Shown here: positions 1-8,088 of the stretch, piece by piece
How the letters are laid out: each line of letters opens with the position of its first letter
Numbering within the stretch: the stretch's first letter is position 1
NCBI GenBank assembly: GCA_934320845.1
Contig: CAKRFU010000006.1
Span: 89,085-153,084, forward strand
Direction of reading: 5' to 3'
Origin: an uncultured Lachnospiraceae bacterium
GTDB lineage: Bacteria; Bacillota; Clostridia; Lachnospirales; Lachnospiraceae
DNA length: 64,000 nt
Position numbers and translations under genes: made by a program
Notes under the pieces: generated by a model
The model's input: the letters and a program-made list of their open reading frames with translations, nothing else
Told to the model about the DNA's origin: nothing
Databases searched by the model: none

Positions 1-1
1 G

Positions 2-652
2 TATGAGGATAAGAAATATAAAAGTTACAATGATTTTTTTACAAGGAAGATTAAAGAGGGTGAAAGAATATTTGACATGACACCTGAACTTCTTTGTTCG
101 CCATGCGACAGTAAACTCACGGTTTATAAGATAGATGAAAAATCTGAATATGAGATTAAAGGTACAAAATATTCATTTGAAAGTCTTACAAGAAGCAGTA
201 AACTGGCAGATTATTATAATGGTGGTTATATGCTTGTTTTCAGACTTTGTGTGGATGATTACCATAGGTATTCATATGTGGATAATGGGAAGCTTGGGCC
301 TATAAGAAGAATAGACGGCGTTTATCATACAGTAAATCCTGTAGCAATTGAGGCGGGGTATGATATATATAAGGAAAATACAAGGGAATGCAGTGTTTTA
401 CACAGTGAAAATTTTGGAAAAATACTTCAGATTGAAGTCGGAGCCCTGATGGTTGGAAGAATAGTCAATAATGATGAGAGATGTCATGTATCGAGAGGAC
501 AGGAAAAGGGACGTTTTGAGTTTGGTGGTTCTACGGTTATACTGGCATTTTCAAAAGACAGCATAAAGATTAAGGATGAGATTATCAATAATTCAAAAGA
601 AGATTATGAAACCATTATAAAAATGGGGGATGTAATCGGAGAAAAATTTTAG
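2..652 (+). CDS. psd: phosphatidylserine decarboxylase, 5'-truncated by window edge
   Basis: Decarboxylates phosphatidylserine to phosphatidylethanolamine at the membrane. The reading frame is open from base 2, so the N-terminus lies outside the window; the internal ATG at 77 is not the start. The first visible residues (YNDFFTRKIKEGER) match the conserved psd segment ahead of SPCDSKLTVY. The self-cleavage motif reads FGGST, with the serine that becomes the pyruvoyl group at 530-532. The next gene starts 14 bases downstream, so the two are probably co-transcribed. Family assignment is firm. In Clostridia this gene often sits beside phosphatidylserine synthase, which would lie to the left. Confidence 0.93.
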   Translation, partial: YEDKKYKSYNDFFTRKIKEGERIFDMTPELLCSPCDSKLTVYKIDEKSEYEIKGTKYSFESLTRSSKLADYYNGGYMLVFRLCVDDYHRYSYVDNGKLGPIRRIDGVYHTVNPVAIEAGYDIYKENTRECSVLHSENFGKILQIEVGALMVGRIVNNDERCHVSRGQEKGRFEFGGSTVILAFSKDSIKIKDEIINNSKEDYETIIKMGDVIGEKF

Positions 653-666
653 AAAAGAGGAAATCA

Positions 667-2073
667 ATGGATACGCCAATCTGTGATTTTGTAAATAAAT
701 ATATAGACAGTGATTTTTCAAGATTTCACATGCCGGGGCACAAGGGAAAAGCGTTTATAGGATGCGAGAGACAGGATATAACGGAGATAGATGGTGCGGA
801 TGTATTAAGCCACGCTGATGGAATTATAAAAAAAAGTCAGGAAAATGCCGCAAAACTTTTTGGAAGCGGAGCATCATTTTATTCCACAGAGGGCTCATCG
901 CAATGTATAAAGACCATGCTTGCGGCAGTTTTCATGGATTACAAAATAAGACAGGAACAAAAAAGTTCTGAAAGCACAAAAAGCAGCACAAAACCATTCG
1001 TGCTTGCGGCAAGAAATGTACACAAATCAATGATAGATGCTATTGCATTACTTGATTTGAGTGTGGAATTTATGTATCCGAAGGATGCTGACAGTATATG
1101 TGTAGGCATGGTCACACCGGATGATGTGAAAAATGAACTTGAAAAAGAACAAAAGCCGATGGCTGTATATATAACTTCACCTGATTATCTCGGAAATACA
1201 GCAGATATAAAGGGAATATCAAGAGTTTGTGAAGAATATGATATTCCTTTGATAGTTGATAATGCACATGGAGCATATCAGGCATTTTTGGACGAAAAAA
1301 AGTATGGGACAGTACATCCTATAAAAAGCGGAGCTGCCATATGCTGTGATTCGGCACACAAGACCCTGCCTGTTTTGACAGGTGGAGCGTACATTCATGT
1401 ATCAAAGAAATACAGGGAAAGACTGGCACATCATATTGCTTCTTACATGACAATATTTGGCTCGACAAGCCCGTCATATCTCATAATGCAGTCGCTTGAT
1501 ATGTGTAATCGGTATCTTGCCGGGAAGTTTAGGTATGAACTTGCTGATTGCATTAAGCGGATGGAAAAGACAAAAGCTGTTCTTGCAGAAAATAATGTAA
1601 GCCTTATGAAAACTGAGCCGCTTAAAATAGTGATTGACACGGCGGCAGCAGGTCTGGAGGGGGATGAGCTCGCAGATGAACTTAGGAGATATAAAATTGA
1701 ATGTGAGTATGCAGATAAATATTTTGTTGTGCTTATGATAACTCCGCAAAATGATGATAAAGATTTTGAAAGACTTGAAAAGTGGGCGTCTGATACTAAA
1801 GATTTCAGAAATAAAAAAGGAAAGCTTGTACCCAAAAAACTCGTTTTAAGCAGGGCTGAAAGAGTGATTGGAATAAGGGAGGCGGTTTTTTCGCCATACG
1901 AAAAAGTAAGAGTTTCTGATGCCTGCGGCAGAATATGTGCATCACAGACAATAGCCTGCCCTCCGGCTATACCAATAGCTGTATGTGGAGAGAGAATAGA
2001 TGAAAATATGATAGAAATCTTTGAGGAATATGCGATAGAGTATATAAACGTAGTTGACAACAGATATGTATAA
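667..2073 (+). CDS. Orn/Lys/Arg family PLP-dependent decarboxylase
   Basis: A 468-residue fold-type I PLP enzyme of the short Gram-positive Orn/Lys/Arg decarboxylase family (YaaO/SpeA-like), making a polyamine precursor or cadaverine. The N-terminal family signature FHMPGHKGK is present. DNAHGAYQAF marks the PLP-contacting Asp-His region. The Schiff-base lysine is in SAHKTLP, about K232. The C-terminal part keeps the family's small domain. An SD (AGAGGAAA) precedes the ATG. It follows psd by 14 bases. The family is clear, but whether the substrate is arginine, lysine or ornithine cannot be read from the sequence. Confidence 0.88.
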   Translation: MDTPICDFVNKYIDSDFSRFHMPGHKGKAFIGCERQDITEIDGADVLSHADGIIKKSQENAAKLFGSGASFYSTEGSSQCIKTMLAAVFMDYKIRQEQKSSESTKSSTKPFVLAARNVHKSMIDAIALLDLSVEFMYPKDADSICVGMVTPDDVKNELEKEQKPMAVYITSPDYLGNTADIKGISRVCEEYDIPLIVDNAHGAYQAFLDEKKYGTVHPIKSGAAICCDSAHKTLPVLTGGAYIHVSKKYRERLAHHIASYMTIFGSTSPSYLIMQSLDMCNRYLAGKFRYELADCIKRMEKTKAVLAENNVSLMKTEPLKIVIDTAAAGLEGDELADELRRYKIECEYADKYFVVLMITPQNDDKDFERLEKWASDTKDFRNKKGKLVPKKLVLSRAERVIGIREAVFSPYEKVRVSDACGRICASQTIACPPAIPIAVCGERIDENMIEIFEEYAIEYINVVDNRYV

Positions 2074-2110
2074 AAGTACAAAATAAGGTTTGTGAAAGGC
2101 GGATAAGGAT

Positions 2111-3307
2111 ATGAAAATATTATTTCCAACATGGAAGAGTTTCGGAGTAGAGGATATAAAAGAGACATTTGAAAAATTGGGGCATACGGTATTATTGTAT
2201 AAAAATGAGCCAAAGAATTACCGAATTGACCCAAAATATAAATCAGAGATAAAAAAATACATAAGAGAAAACAATGTGGATGCAGTATTTACATCAAATT
2301 TTTATCCGGTTATATCAGATGGATGCAATGATATTAAGATTCCGTATCTTTCATGGTGTTATGACAGTCCGCTTATACTTACATATTCAAAATCCGTTTT
2401 TAATGAGGTGAACAGAATATTTATATTTGATTCCATTATGGTTCAGGAACTTAGAAATCTCGGTGTAGAAAATGTCTGGTATATGCCTATGGCGGTAAAT
2501 GAAAAAAGACTTGAAAAAATCAGCATTTCACCACAGGATAGAAAGATTGTAGAAAGCGATGTATCATTTGTCGGAAGACTTTATACAGAGGAACATAATC
2601 TTTATGACAGAATGGAGCCGAAACTTGATGATTACACAAAAGGCTATCTTGAAGGAATAATGGAGTCACAGAGACTTATATACGGTTATACATTTATTGA
2701 GGAACTTCTGACACCTGACATTGTGGAAAAGATGATGGCAGCAATGCCGGTAAAAGTTCAGGAAAACGGAATGGAGAGCATTGAGTACATCTATGCCAAT
2801 TATTTTTTATGCCGCAAGATGACACAGCTTGACAGAACAGGTATATTTAAATATTTAGGAGAAAATCTTCCGGATATAAAACTTGAAAATGGGAAGAGCA
2901 TAGCACCGATGAAACTTTATACATCAGAACCGACACCGTGGTTAAAGGGTATAAAGAACATGGGCGAGGTGCATTATATGTATGAAATGCCGCTTGTATT
3001 TAAGTATAGCAGGATAAATCTCAATATAACACTCAGAAGTATAAGAAACGGAATACCGCTTCGTGCGATTGACATAATGGGTGCAGGCGGATTTTTGCTT
3101 ACAAATTACCAGAGTGATTTTGCGATGCACTTTGTTGATGGGGAAGATTTTGTAAGTTACAGTGACAGAGAGGATATGCTTGAAAAGATAAAATATTATC
3201 TCGTACATGAGGATGAAAGAAAAGCAATTGCAGAGAACGGCTGCAAAAAAGTAAGAGAGGAACACACATATACACAGAGATTGTCCGAGATAATTGGGAG
3301 CATTTAA
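2111..3307 (+). CDS. CgeB-like glycosyltransferase (DUF3880 plus GT1-type C-terminal domain)
   Basis: A 398-residue protein. The N-terminal half looks like DUF3880 (WCYDSP, then FIFDSIMVQELRNLGVENVWYMP as a broken-up family region). The C-terminal half looks like the CgeB/Glyco_trans_1_2 domain (GIPLRAIDIMGAGGFLL, then a glutamate-containing tail). Such proteins are presumed nucleotide-sugar glycosyltransferases. In Bacillus, CgeB is a spore-coat protein, but in Lachnospiraceae the family is common outside sporulation loci. No signal peptide or membrane segment is visible, so it is probably cytosolic. It starts 37 bases after the decarboxylase gene and is the last gene before the agr promoter. 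The sugar donor and acceptor are unknown. Confidence 0.75.
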   Translation: MKILFPTWKSFGVEDIKETFEKLGHTVLLYKNEPKNYRIDPKYKSEIKKYIRENNVDAVFTSNFYPVISDGCNDIKIPYLSWCYDSPLILTYSKSVFNEVNRIFIFDSIMVQELRNLGVENVWYMPMAVNEKRLEKISISPQDRKIVESDVSFVGRLYTEEHNLYDRMEPKLDDYTKGYLEGIMESQRLIYGYTFIEELLTPDIVEKMMAAMPVKVQENGMESIEYIYANYFLCRKMTQLDRTGIFKYLGENLPDIKLENGKSIAPMKLYTSEPTPWLKGIKNMGEVHYMYEMPLVFKYSRINLNITLRSIRNGIPLRAIDIMGAGGFLLTNYQSDFAMHFVDGEDFVSYSDREDMLEKIKYYLVHEDERKAIAENGCKKVREEHTYTQRLSEIIGSI

Positions 3308-3325
3308 AGAGGAATGTTGATTTCC

Positions 3326-3390
3326 AAAACTGCAATAAAATTCCTAAAACTGCAAAAAGTCTTGAAATACGAGAAAAAAAATGATACCTT
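3326..3390 (+). promoter_or_regulatory. agrB promoter with paired LytTR-type boxes
   Basis: Two direct copies of AAAACTGCAA (3326-3335 and 3346-3355; period 20, about two helical turns) lie 6 bases upstream of -35 TTGAAA (3362-3367). A 17-base spacer leads to -10-like TACCTT (3385-3390). The reverse complement TTGCAGTTTT resembles the direct-repeat sites of LytTR/AgrA regulators. agrB starts 25 bases after the -10. The identical arrangement recurs before agrD. Confidence 0.75.
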
Positions 3391-3415
3391 TTGAAAAAAC
3401 AGGAGGTATATAAGA

Positions 3416-3988
3416 ATGTTAGATAAATATTTAAATTTATTAATAAATAATGGAATTATACCACAGAGCGAAGTGGATATATATAAATACAAACTAAATT
3501 GTTTAATTGAAAAGGTATTTACGATAAGTGTAATGATACTTATAAGTTTGTTTTTTAAACAAACGATAGGTATAGTTATATTTATCGTATCTTTTTTTTC
3601 GCTTAGAAACAGAACCGGAGGATTTCATCTGAGTTCATTTAAAATGTGTTTTTTGGGTACAATGGCAATAGAAATGGTAGTAATACTTTGTATAAAATTA
3701 CAGGTTATTCCACTTATAATATCAGGAATATTGTCTGCAACAGCTACGATTATTATTTTAATTTTAGGAGCAGCAAATCATCCTGATATGGACTATGATA
3801 AGGAAGAATTTAATTTTAATAAAAAATATGCAAGATTAATTGTAATAATAGAATTTTTGATAGTTGTTTTCTTTAATAAAATCAAGGTATCGGCAATGTA
3901 TATTCAATCTATAGAGTTTTCTATTATCCTTGCATCTGTTTTACTCATAATGGCATTTGTTACGGGACAGCATAAAAAAATAATGTAA
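3416..3988 (+). CDS. agrB: AgrB-family peptide-processing membrane endopeptidase
   Basis: A 190-residue integral membrane cysteine protease that cleaves and cyclises the AgrD precursor into an autoinducing peptide. Several hydrophobic segments are visible. The catalytic signature RTGGFHLSSFKMC contains the His (H71) and the Cys seven residues on (C78), as in AgrB. AGGAGG at 3401-3406 precedes the ATG with good spacing. The gene stands alone under its own repeat-containing promoter. agrD follows after 133 bases and has a second promoter. The family is confident; which peptide it processes follows from the adjacent agrD. Confidence 0.92.
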   Translation: MLDKYLNLLINNGIIPQSEVDIYKYKLNCLIEKVFTISVMILISLFFKQTIGIVIFIVSFFSLRNRTGGFHLSSFKMCFLGTMAIEMVVILCIKLQVIPLIISGILSATATIIILILGAANHPDMDYDKEEFNFNKKYARLIVIIEFLIVVFFNKIKVSAMYIQSIEFSIILASVLLIMAFVTGQHKKIM

Positions 3989-4007
3989 AAATCGACAAAA
4001 TATTTCT

Positions 4008-4072
4008 AAAACTGCAATAAAATTTCCAAAACTGCAATGCGTATTGAAAAGCAAAATAATAAATGATATTTT
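4008..4072 (+). promoter_or_regulatory. agrD promoter with paired LytTR-type boxes
   Basis: AAAACTGCAA occurs at 4008-4017 and 4028-4037, again with period 20. It is followed after 6 bases by -35 TTGAAA (4044-4049), a 17-base spacer and -10 TATTTT (4067-4072). Box-to-box, box-to-minus-35 and spacer lengths equal those of the agrB promoter. This suggests both respond to the same LytTR regulator, probably the one encoded at 5467-6210. Confidence 0.78.
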
Positions 4073-4121
4073 CTAATTGTTGTTAGAACTAACAATAGTA
4101 AAAATGGAAGGAGGAACAGGC

Positions 4122-4265
4122 ATGAATATTAAAGAGAAAGCAGTAGAGGTTTCAGGTTCTGTACTGAAAAAAATGGTTGAGAAAGAAAAGCAGGGAAATT
4201 CTAAATGCTGCGCAATTTTGCATCAGCCAAAAAGACCAACAGCTTTAAAAAGAAGCGCAAGGTAA
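4122..4265 (+). CDS. agrD: AgrD-like cyclic lactone autoinducer precursor
   Basis: A 47-residue peptide precursor. GGAAGGAGG at 4106-4114 sits 7 bases before this ATG, so the upstream in-frame ATG at 4077 is rejected. An amphipathic N-terminal leader (residues 1-24) is followed by NSKCCAILHQ and the C-terminal recognition tail PKRPTALKR. Aligning HQPKRPTAL with DEPEVPKEL of staphylococcal AgrD places the AgrB cut after L33. That predicts a five-residue thiolactone ring, C29-CAIL. This is inference from alignment by eye. The gene sits between agrB and the sensor pair and has its own promoter. Confidence 0.85.
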   Translation: MNIKEKAVEVSGSVLKKMVEKEKQGNSKCCAILHQPKRPTALKRSAR

Positions 4266-4321
4266 GTTTAATTATTAAAAAGAATAGTAATGTTTTATAA
4301 TAGGGAAAATATTGGGAACAA

Positions 4322-4361
4322 AAATCTCTCACTCTTCAACTCTACCCGGAGTGAGGGATTT
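4322..4361 (+). terminator. hairpin between agrD and the lipoprotein gene
   Basis: Arms 4322-4334 (AAATCTCTCACTC) and 4349-4361 pair over 13 positions with one G-U and a 14-base loop. Only ATTTG follows on the plus strand, so it is a weak intrinsic terminator at best. It could limit read-through from agrD or protect the agrD mRNA 3' end. A possible -10 TATAAT (4296-4301) lies upstream with only a poor -35. Confidence 0.45.
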
Positions 4362-4386
4362 GTAAAGAAGATGGATAGAAAAATCA

Positions 4387-5388
4387 ATGAAAAAGAAAGA
4401 AAATTTGTTATATAGAGTTATAGTGACATTAATTGTGTCAGTTATAGGATTTACAGGGTGTAAAAACACAAATACGAAAGAAAATAGTGAACCTGAAATT
4501 GCAACAGTTGCACCAACTGCAGGTAATATTAATGATAGGGATGCTAATGAATCTGAAAAAGATGCAGATAGTACAATAACAAAAGTAAATACAGTTTCGG
4601 AATATTATTTGGAGATGGGAGTATTTTCGGAGAATATTGTTTTGAACGGCGCTAATCGTGAAGAGGCTGAAGTGAGTGTTGTAGATGAGAAAATCTGTCT
4701 GCCACAGGGGATGTTTCGAGGTATTGCGGTGGAAGATCAGGCTAGAAAATGTAAAGGATATCGGGTGTCAAGGGATGAAGCAAATGAATTTATAGATATT
4801 ATGGAAAATGCCAAAATTACTGAAAAGGATAAAGTTATTAAAGGGAGGAATATTGAGGCTCACATGGTTTACTTAAATAGTCATAGTGAGTTTAGAATAA
4901 TAAATTTGGCTTTTTACAAAAATGGATATTTCAGTGTAGATGTTCAGGCAGATGATGAAAAAAAATTTGCGAAGGACATGAAAATAAAAATACAATCAGA
5001 AAAAAATAAGAAACAGATTTATTTGAAAAGCAGCAAGCTTGAAAATTTAATAAAAAAATGGATAGGTTATAGAGAAACTGCTACAGAAGAATTTGAACAA
5101 ATTAAGAGCGCAGTTTATGAAAATGAAAGCATAAACAAAAGTGTCAAATTGAAAGAACAACAAATAAGTGAATTGAAAAAGCTGGCACAAAATAATAAAT
5201 TCATCGATGGAATGCCGTGTGATACCAATAATTATTTTGTGTGCACATTGTCAACAAACAAAAAATTATATTTTTCAATTTCTTCTGATGGAGATTGTTT
5301 ATCGACAGATGACCATGTATATATGCTAAAAACTAAAAAGGCAGAGAATGCAAGAGAGTTTGTAAAGTCACTTGTCGCACAACATTAA
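4387..5388 (+). CDS. putative lipoprotein within the agr locus
   Basis: A 333-residue exported protein. The N-terminus MKKKENLLYR, a hydrophobic stretch and the lipobox GFTGC (Cys about residue 25) indicate lipidation and anchoring outside the membrane. A low-complexity acidic/Ser-Asn linker follows to about residue 65, then a Lys/Glu-rich globular part with no motif I recognise. No strong SD is visible (only AGAAG upstream), so translation may be weak. It sits between agrD and the two-component genes, where standard agr operons have nothing. A role with the signalling peptide or its sensor is possible, but nothing in the sequence proves it. Confidence 0.7.
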   Translation: MKKKENLLYRVIVTLIVSVIGFTGCKNTNTKENSEPEIATVAPTAGNINDRDANESEKDADSTITKVNTVSEYYLEMGVFSENIVLNGANREEAEVSVVDEKICLPQGMFRGIAVEDQARKCKGYRVSRDEANEFIDIMENAKITEKDKVIKGRNIEAHMVYLNSHSEFRIINLAFYKNGYFSVDVQADDEKKFAKDMKIKIQSEKNKKQIYLKSSKLENLIKKWIGYRETATEEFEQIKSAVYENESINKSVKLKEQQISELKKLAQNNKFIDGMPCDTNNYFVCTLSTNKKLYFSISSDGDCLSTDDHVYMLKTKKAENAREFVKSLVAQH

Positions 5389-5409
5389 AAAAGAATTTCG
5401 CTATGTTTC

Positions 5410-5438
5410 TTTACAGCATTGGTGGTTTGAGATACAAT
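5410..5438 (+). promoter_or_regulatory. sigma-A promoter of the LytTR regulator/kinase pair
   Basis: TTTACA (5410-5415), a 17-base spacer, then TACAAT (5433-5438), 28 bases before the GTG start. No AAAACTGCAA box is present here. The sensor and regulator are therefore probably made from a separate, non-autoregulated promoter. Confidence 0.6.
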
Positions 5439-5466
5439 TCTATATAGGATTTAGGAGGAATTTTGT

Positions 5467-6210
5467 GTGAAATCTGATATTATTAGAATTGCCATATGTG
5501 ATGATGAAAAAGTTATAGCTGAAAAAATTAAGAAATATGTAGAAGATTATATTAATAAAACAGAATTACCTTATATAATAGATATTTACCTGTCAGGAGA
5601 AGAATTTATCCTTTTGAAAAATGCAATGACAGAATATGATATTGTATTTTTAGATGTGAGTATGAAAGAAATAGATGGGATAAAAGCTGCATATGAATTA
5701 CGAAAATACAGTGATAATACATATATAGTTTTTGTGACGGGATTTATTCAATATTCCTTAGCCGGGTATAAGGTTAATGCAATAAGATACATTATAAAAG
5801 ATAACGTTACCATAAAATCTGATATAGAAGAGGCATTGGATACTATATTTGAAAAACTCGGTAAAAGAAGTGATGAGGTGATTTATGATTTTGTTGAGGA
5901 AAAATCGAAAAAAGTAATGATTTCAAATATAGTGTATATTGAAAGTTCATTGCATAGAATAAGTTTTCATGTTTATGAGGATGGAAAAGATAAAATATAT
6001 ACAATCTATAAAAAGATGGATGATATTGAAATAGAATTTAAAGCAGAGGAATTAGTTAGGGTTCATCAGAGCTTTATTGTTAATATGAAATATGTATGTG
6101 ATATAAAAAGATATTGTGTTAAGCTGATAAATTCTATTGAAATTCCAGTTTCAAAACAGAGATATAAAAATGCTATTTTGGAATATGCAAGGCAAAAGGG
6201 AGAGATTTAA
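5467..6210 (+). CDS. LytTR-family response regulator (AgrA-like)
   Basis: A 247-residue response regulator. The receiver domain (about 1-130) has the acidic pocket CDDE near the start and phospho-acceptor D63 in FLDVSMKEIDG. The C-terminal LytTR DNA-binding domain (about 145-245) shows the typical ending VRVHQSFIVNMKYV and PVSKQRYK. It starts with GTG, preceded by AGGAGG at 5453-5458 with 8 bases spacing. It overlaps the kinase gene by one base (taATG), so the two are translationally coupled. It is the likely activator of the AAAACTGCAA boxes before agrB and agrD; that link is inferred from family and neighbourhood. Confidence 0.92.
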   Translation: MKSDIIRIAICDDEKVIAEKIKKYVEDYINKTELPYIIDIYLSGEEFILLKNAMTEYDIVFLDVSMKEIDGIKAAYELRKYSDNTYIVFVTGFIQYSLAGYKVNAIRYIIKDNVTIKSDIEEALDTIFEKLGKRSDEVIYDFVEEKSKKVMISNIVYIESSLHRISFHVYEDGKDKIYTIYKKMDDIEIEFKAEELVRVHQSFIVNMKYVCDIKRYCVKLINSIEIPVSKQRYKNAILEYARQKGEI

Positions 6211-7532
6211 TGAGTGTATATCAGAACTATGTGATGATATTTATTGAGATGTCAAGTTTTTTGATATTTAACACAGCGTTTTCGGAATTTAAGTTGAGAT
6301 TTCCGAAATGGGTACATATCATATGGCTTTTTGTTATGTCATCAGTGGGATTTGTTATAGATTCTGTATTTGTACAAAATTTTTTTTTAAAGCAAATGGC
6401 AATTATTATAGTTTTTATAATTGGAAGTATTGTAATCGGAAAGAAAAGTTTAAAAAATGCAGTTATTATATCAACATTATTTGATTTTATCTTTTTAGCT
6501 GCTGATATGATTACTATATTGATAGACAGAGATGTATTTCAGATTGATATGAATGGACAAAGTCATATAGATGCATTTGCAACATTGATGAGTAAGTCTG
6601 TGTTACTTATATTTGTGCTTATATTCAAGAAAATTGGGAGTAACAGATGTTTTCATATCAGTGAAGACAGAGATGTCTTGTTTTTTTCGGTTTTTCCCTT
6701 AATATCATCAGGGGCAATTGCAGGTGTACTTAAATGCGGAGTTGGTTTGAAGTCAGAAAGTGAAATACAATTTGCATGGGTTGTGTTAGCCAGTCTTATT
6801 GCAATGAATATTCTTATAATTTTTTTTATGGATGACCTTGCTGAAAAAGCAATGCTGAAACAGGAAAAACTTATATTTGAGATGGATGCAAAAAGACAGC
6901 AGGAGATGTATAGTTCATGGGAAGAAAAAATTATGCAGCAAAGGAGTATTTCACATGAGTATAGAAATAATTTACTTTACATGAGTGCGTTACTTGAGCA
7001 AAGGGAATATGGAAAGTTATCCGATTATCTAAAAGAAGCCAGTGGTGCGGATATGAGGGGAATGGACATTATAAATACAAACAATTCGGTTATCAATGTT
7101 ATAATGAATACTAAATATTATGAGGCAAAAAAAGCAGGGGCATCATTTATATGTAAGATTAATAATTTATCAGGAGTTACAATGAAAGAAACAGACATTA
7201 TATTATTGTTATCGAATTTATTAAATAATGCGATAGAAGCAGTAGAAAAATGTTTGGATAAGAAAATGATAAAAGTTAAAATAGTTATAGAAAATAATAA
7301 ATTTATTGTTTCTGTATGGAATACATTTAATGGAGAGATAAAAAGAGAGGGAGATATATTAAAAACTACTAAAAAAGAAAATACAGTTTTTCATGGTATA
7401 GGTCTTAAAAATGTTGTAAGAATTGCAGAAAAATACAATGGATTGTATTTATTTGAACCTCGTGGAGAAGAGTTTAGTGCTATTGTCATAATACCTATGG
7501 ATATTCATTACTCTGAAAACAAAAGCCGGTAG
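6210..7532 (+). CDS. GHKL sensor histidine kinase (AgrC-like)
   Basis: A 440-residue membrane kinase. The N-terminal half (to about 210) is a run of hydrophobic segments, as in AgrC peptide sensors. The dimerisation/phosphoacceptor region is SISHEYRNN with H249. The ATPase domain has an N box, NLLNNAIEAVEK, and a G box, GIGLKNV, typical of the GHKL family that lacks an F box. It would bind the cyclic peptide made by the agrB/agrD products and phosphorylate the regulator encoded just upstream. Its stop codon lies inside a hairpin shared with the convergent DUF4364 gene. Confidence 0.9.
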   Translation: MSVYQNYVMIFIEMSSFLIFNTAFSEFKLRFPKWVHIIWLFVMSSVGFVIDSVFVQNFFLKQMAIIIVFIIGSIVIGKKSLKNAVIISTLFDFIFLAADMITILIDRDVFQIDMNGQSHIDAFATLMSKSVLLIFVLIFKKIGSNRCFHISEDRDVLFFSVFPLISSGAIAGVLKCGVGLKSESEIQFAWVVLASLIAMNILIIFFMDDLAEKAMLKQEKLIFEMDAKRQQEMYSSWEEKIMQQRSISHEYRNNLLYMSALLEQREYGKLSDYLKEASGADMRGMDIINTNNSVINVIMNTKYYEAKKAGASFICKINNLSGVTMKETDIILLLSNLLNNAIEAVEKCLDKKMIKVKIVIENNKFIVSVWNTFNGEIKREGDILKTTKKENTVFHGIGLKNVVRIAEKYNGLYLFEPRGEEFSAIVIIPMDIHYSENKSR

Positions 7533-7546
7533 AATTTATTCTACCG
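7527..7546. terminator. hairpin shared by two convergent stop codons
   Basis: CGGTAGAA (7527-7534) and TTCTACCG (7539-7546) form a perfect 8-bp stem with a TTTA loop. It spans the kinase stop (TAG 7530-7532) and the opposite-strand stop (7536-7538). No good T-run follows on the plus strand; on the minus strand CTTTTGTTTTC follows. It is probably a compact bidirectional 3' end. Confidence 0.55.
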
Positions 7547-8057
7547 ACAATTCGCTAAACAGGAAACTATATATTTTTTCATTCTTTTTTTTGAAATTTT
7601 CACAGACCTGAATTGCTTCTTCCTCTGTCGGGACATTTATTGCAACTTCTAAAAGAGTGCTTCCACGTTCAACCAAAGAACAGCGTGCGATGTACTCTTT
7701 ATTTTTTACATGAGTGTAATCAGTGTGAATAGATGTGCTTTCGACAATATTTACCCTGTTTTCAGAAAGATATTTTCTAATCTGTGCTTTTGTGTCGTCA
7801 GGAAGCTGTTTCCCGAAAAATGTAAGAATTTCCTGACCGGCAGGCATTATCTTATAATATGATGTTGAGTGTGTCTGCTCGCTTTCTATCATATTGTCTT
7901 CAAGGAGATTTGTAAGAGTTTCCTGAATTGAAAAGTAATCAGTATAATTATTTCGTAATATAAAATCAGAAATAATAGCGTTTGACATTGGCTGTCTTGT
8001 CAGACTTAAAAAATAAAGTATTATAAGTTTATACAGCTTGCGTGATTCCGGTGTCAT
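7536..8057 (-). CDS. DUF4364 family protein
   Basis: 173 residues from the ATG at 8057, which has GGAGG about 6 bases upstream; the longer frame to 8138 runs back toward the previous gene without an SD. The N-terminal part (SRKLYKLIILYFLSL and following) looks like a winged helix, so DNA binding is plausible. The C-terminal part has the family's mixed alpha/beta domain. DUF4364 is conserved in Clostridia without an assigned function. It is the last gene of a minus-strand cluster after malic enzyme and the YtqA-like gene (31-base gap). Confidence 0.78.
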   Translation of the reverse strand: MTPESRKLYKLIILYFLSLTRQPMSNAIISDFILRNNYTDYFSIQETLTNLLEDNMIESEQTHSTSYYKIMPAGQEILTFFGKQLPDDTKAQIRKYLSENRVNIVESTSIHTDYTHVKNKEYIARCSLVERGSTLLEVAINVPTEEEAIQVCENFKKKNEKIYSFLFSELSVE

Positions 8058-8088
8058 TAAAATCCTCCATTTCTTTTTTTGAGTGAGA

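Noticed and set aside
1443..2234. 263-residue minus-strand open frame
   Set aside because: It lies antisense to the decarboxylase and CgeB-like genes, is Ser/Ile/Leu-rich in a way typical of a shadow frame, and has no SD.
4077..4121. Upstream start for agrD adding 15 residues
   Set aside because: The SD GGAAGGAGG lies inside this stretch and serves the ATG at 4122; the shorter precursor has the normal AgrD length.
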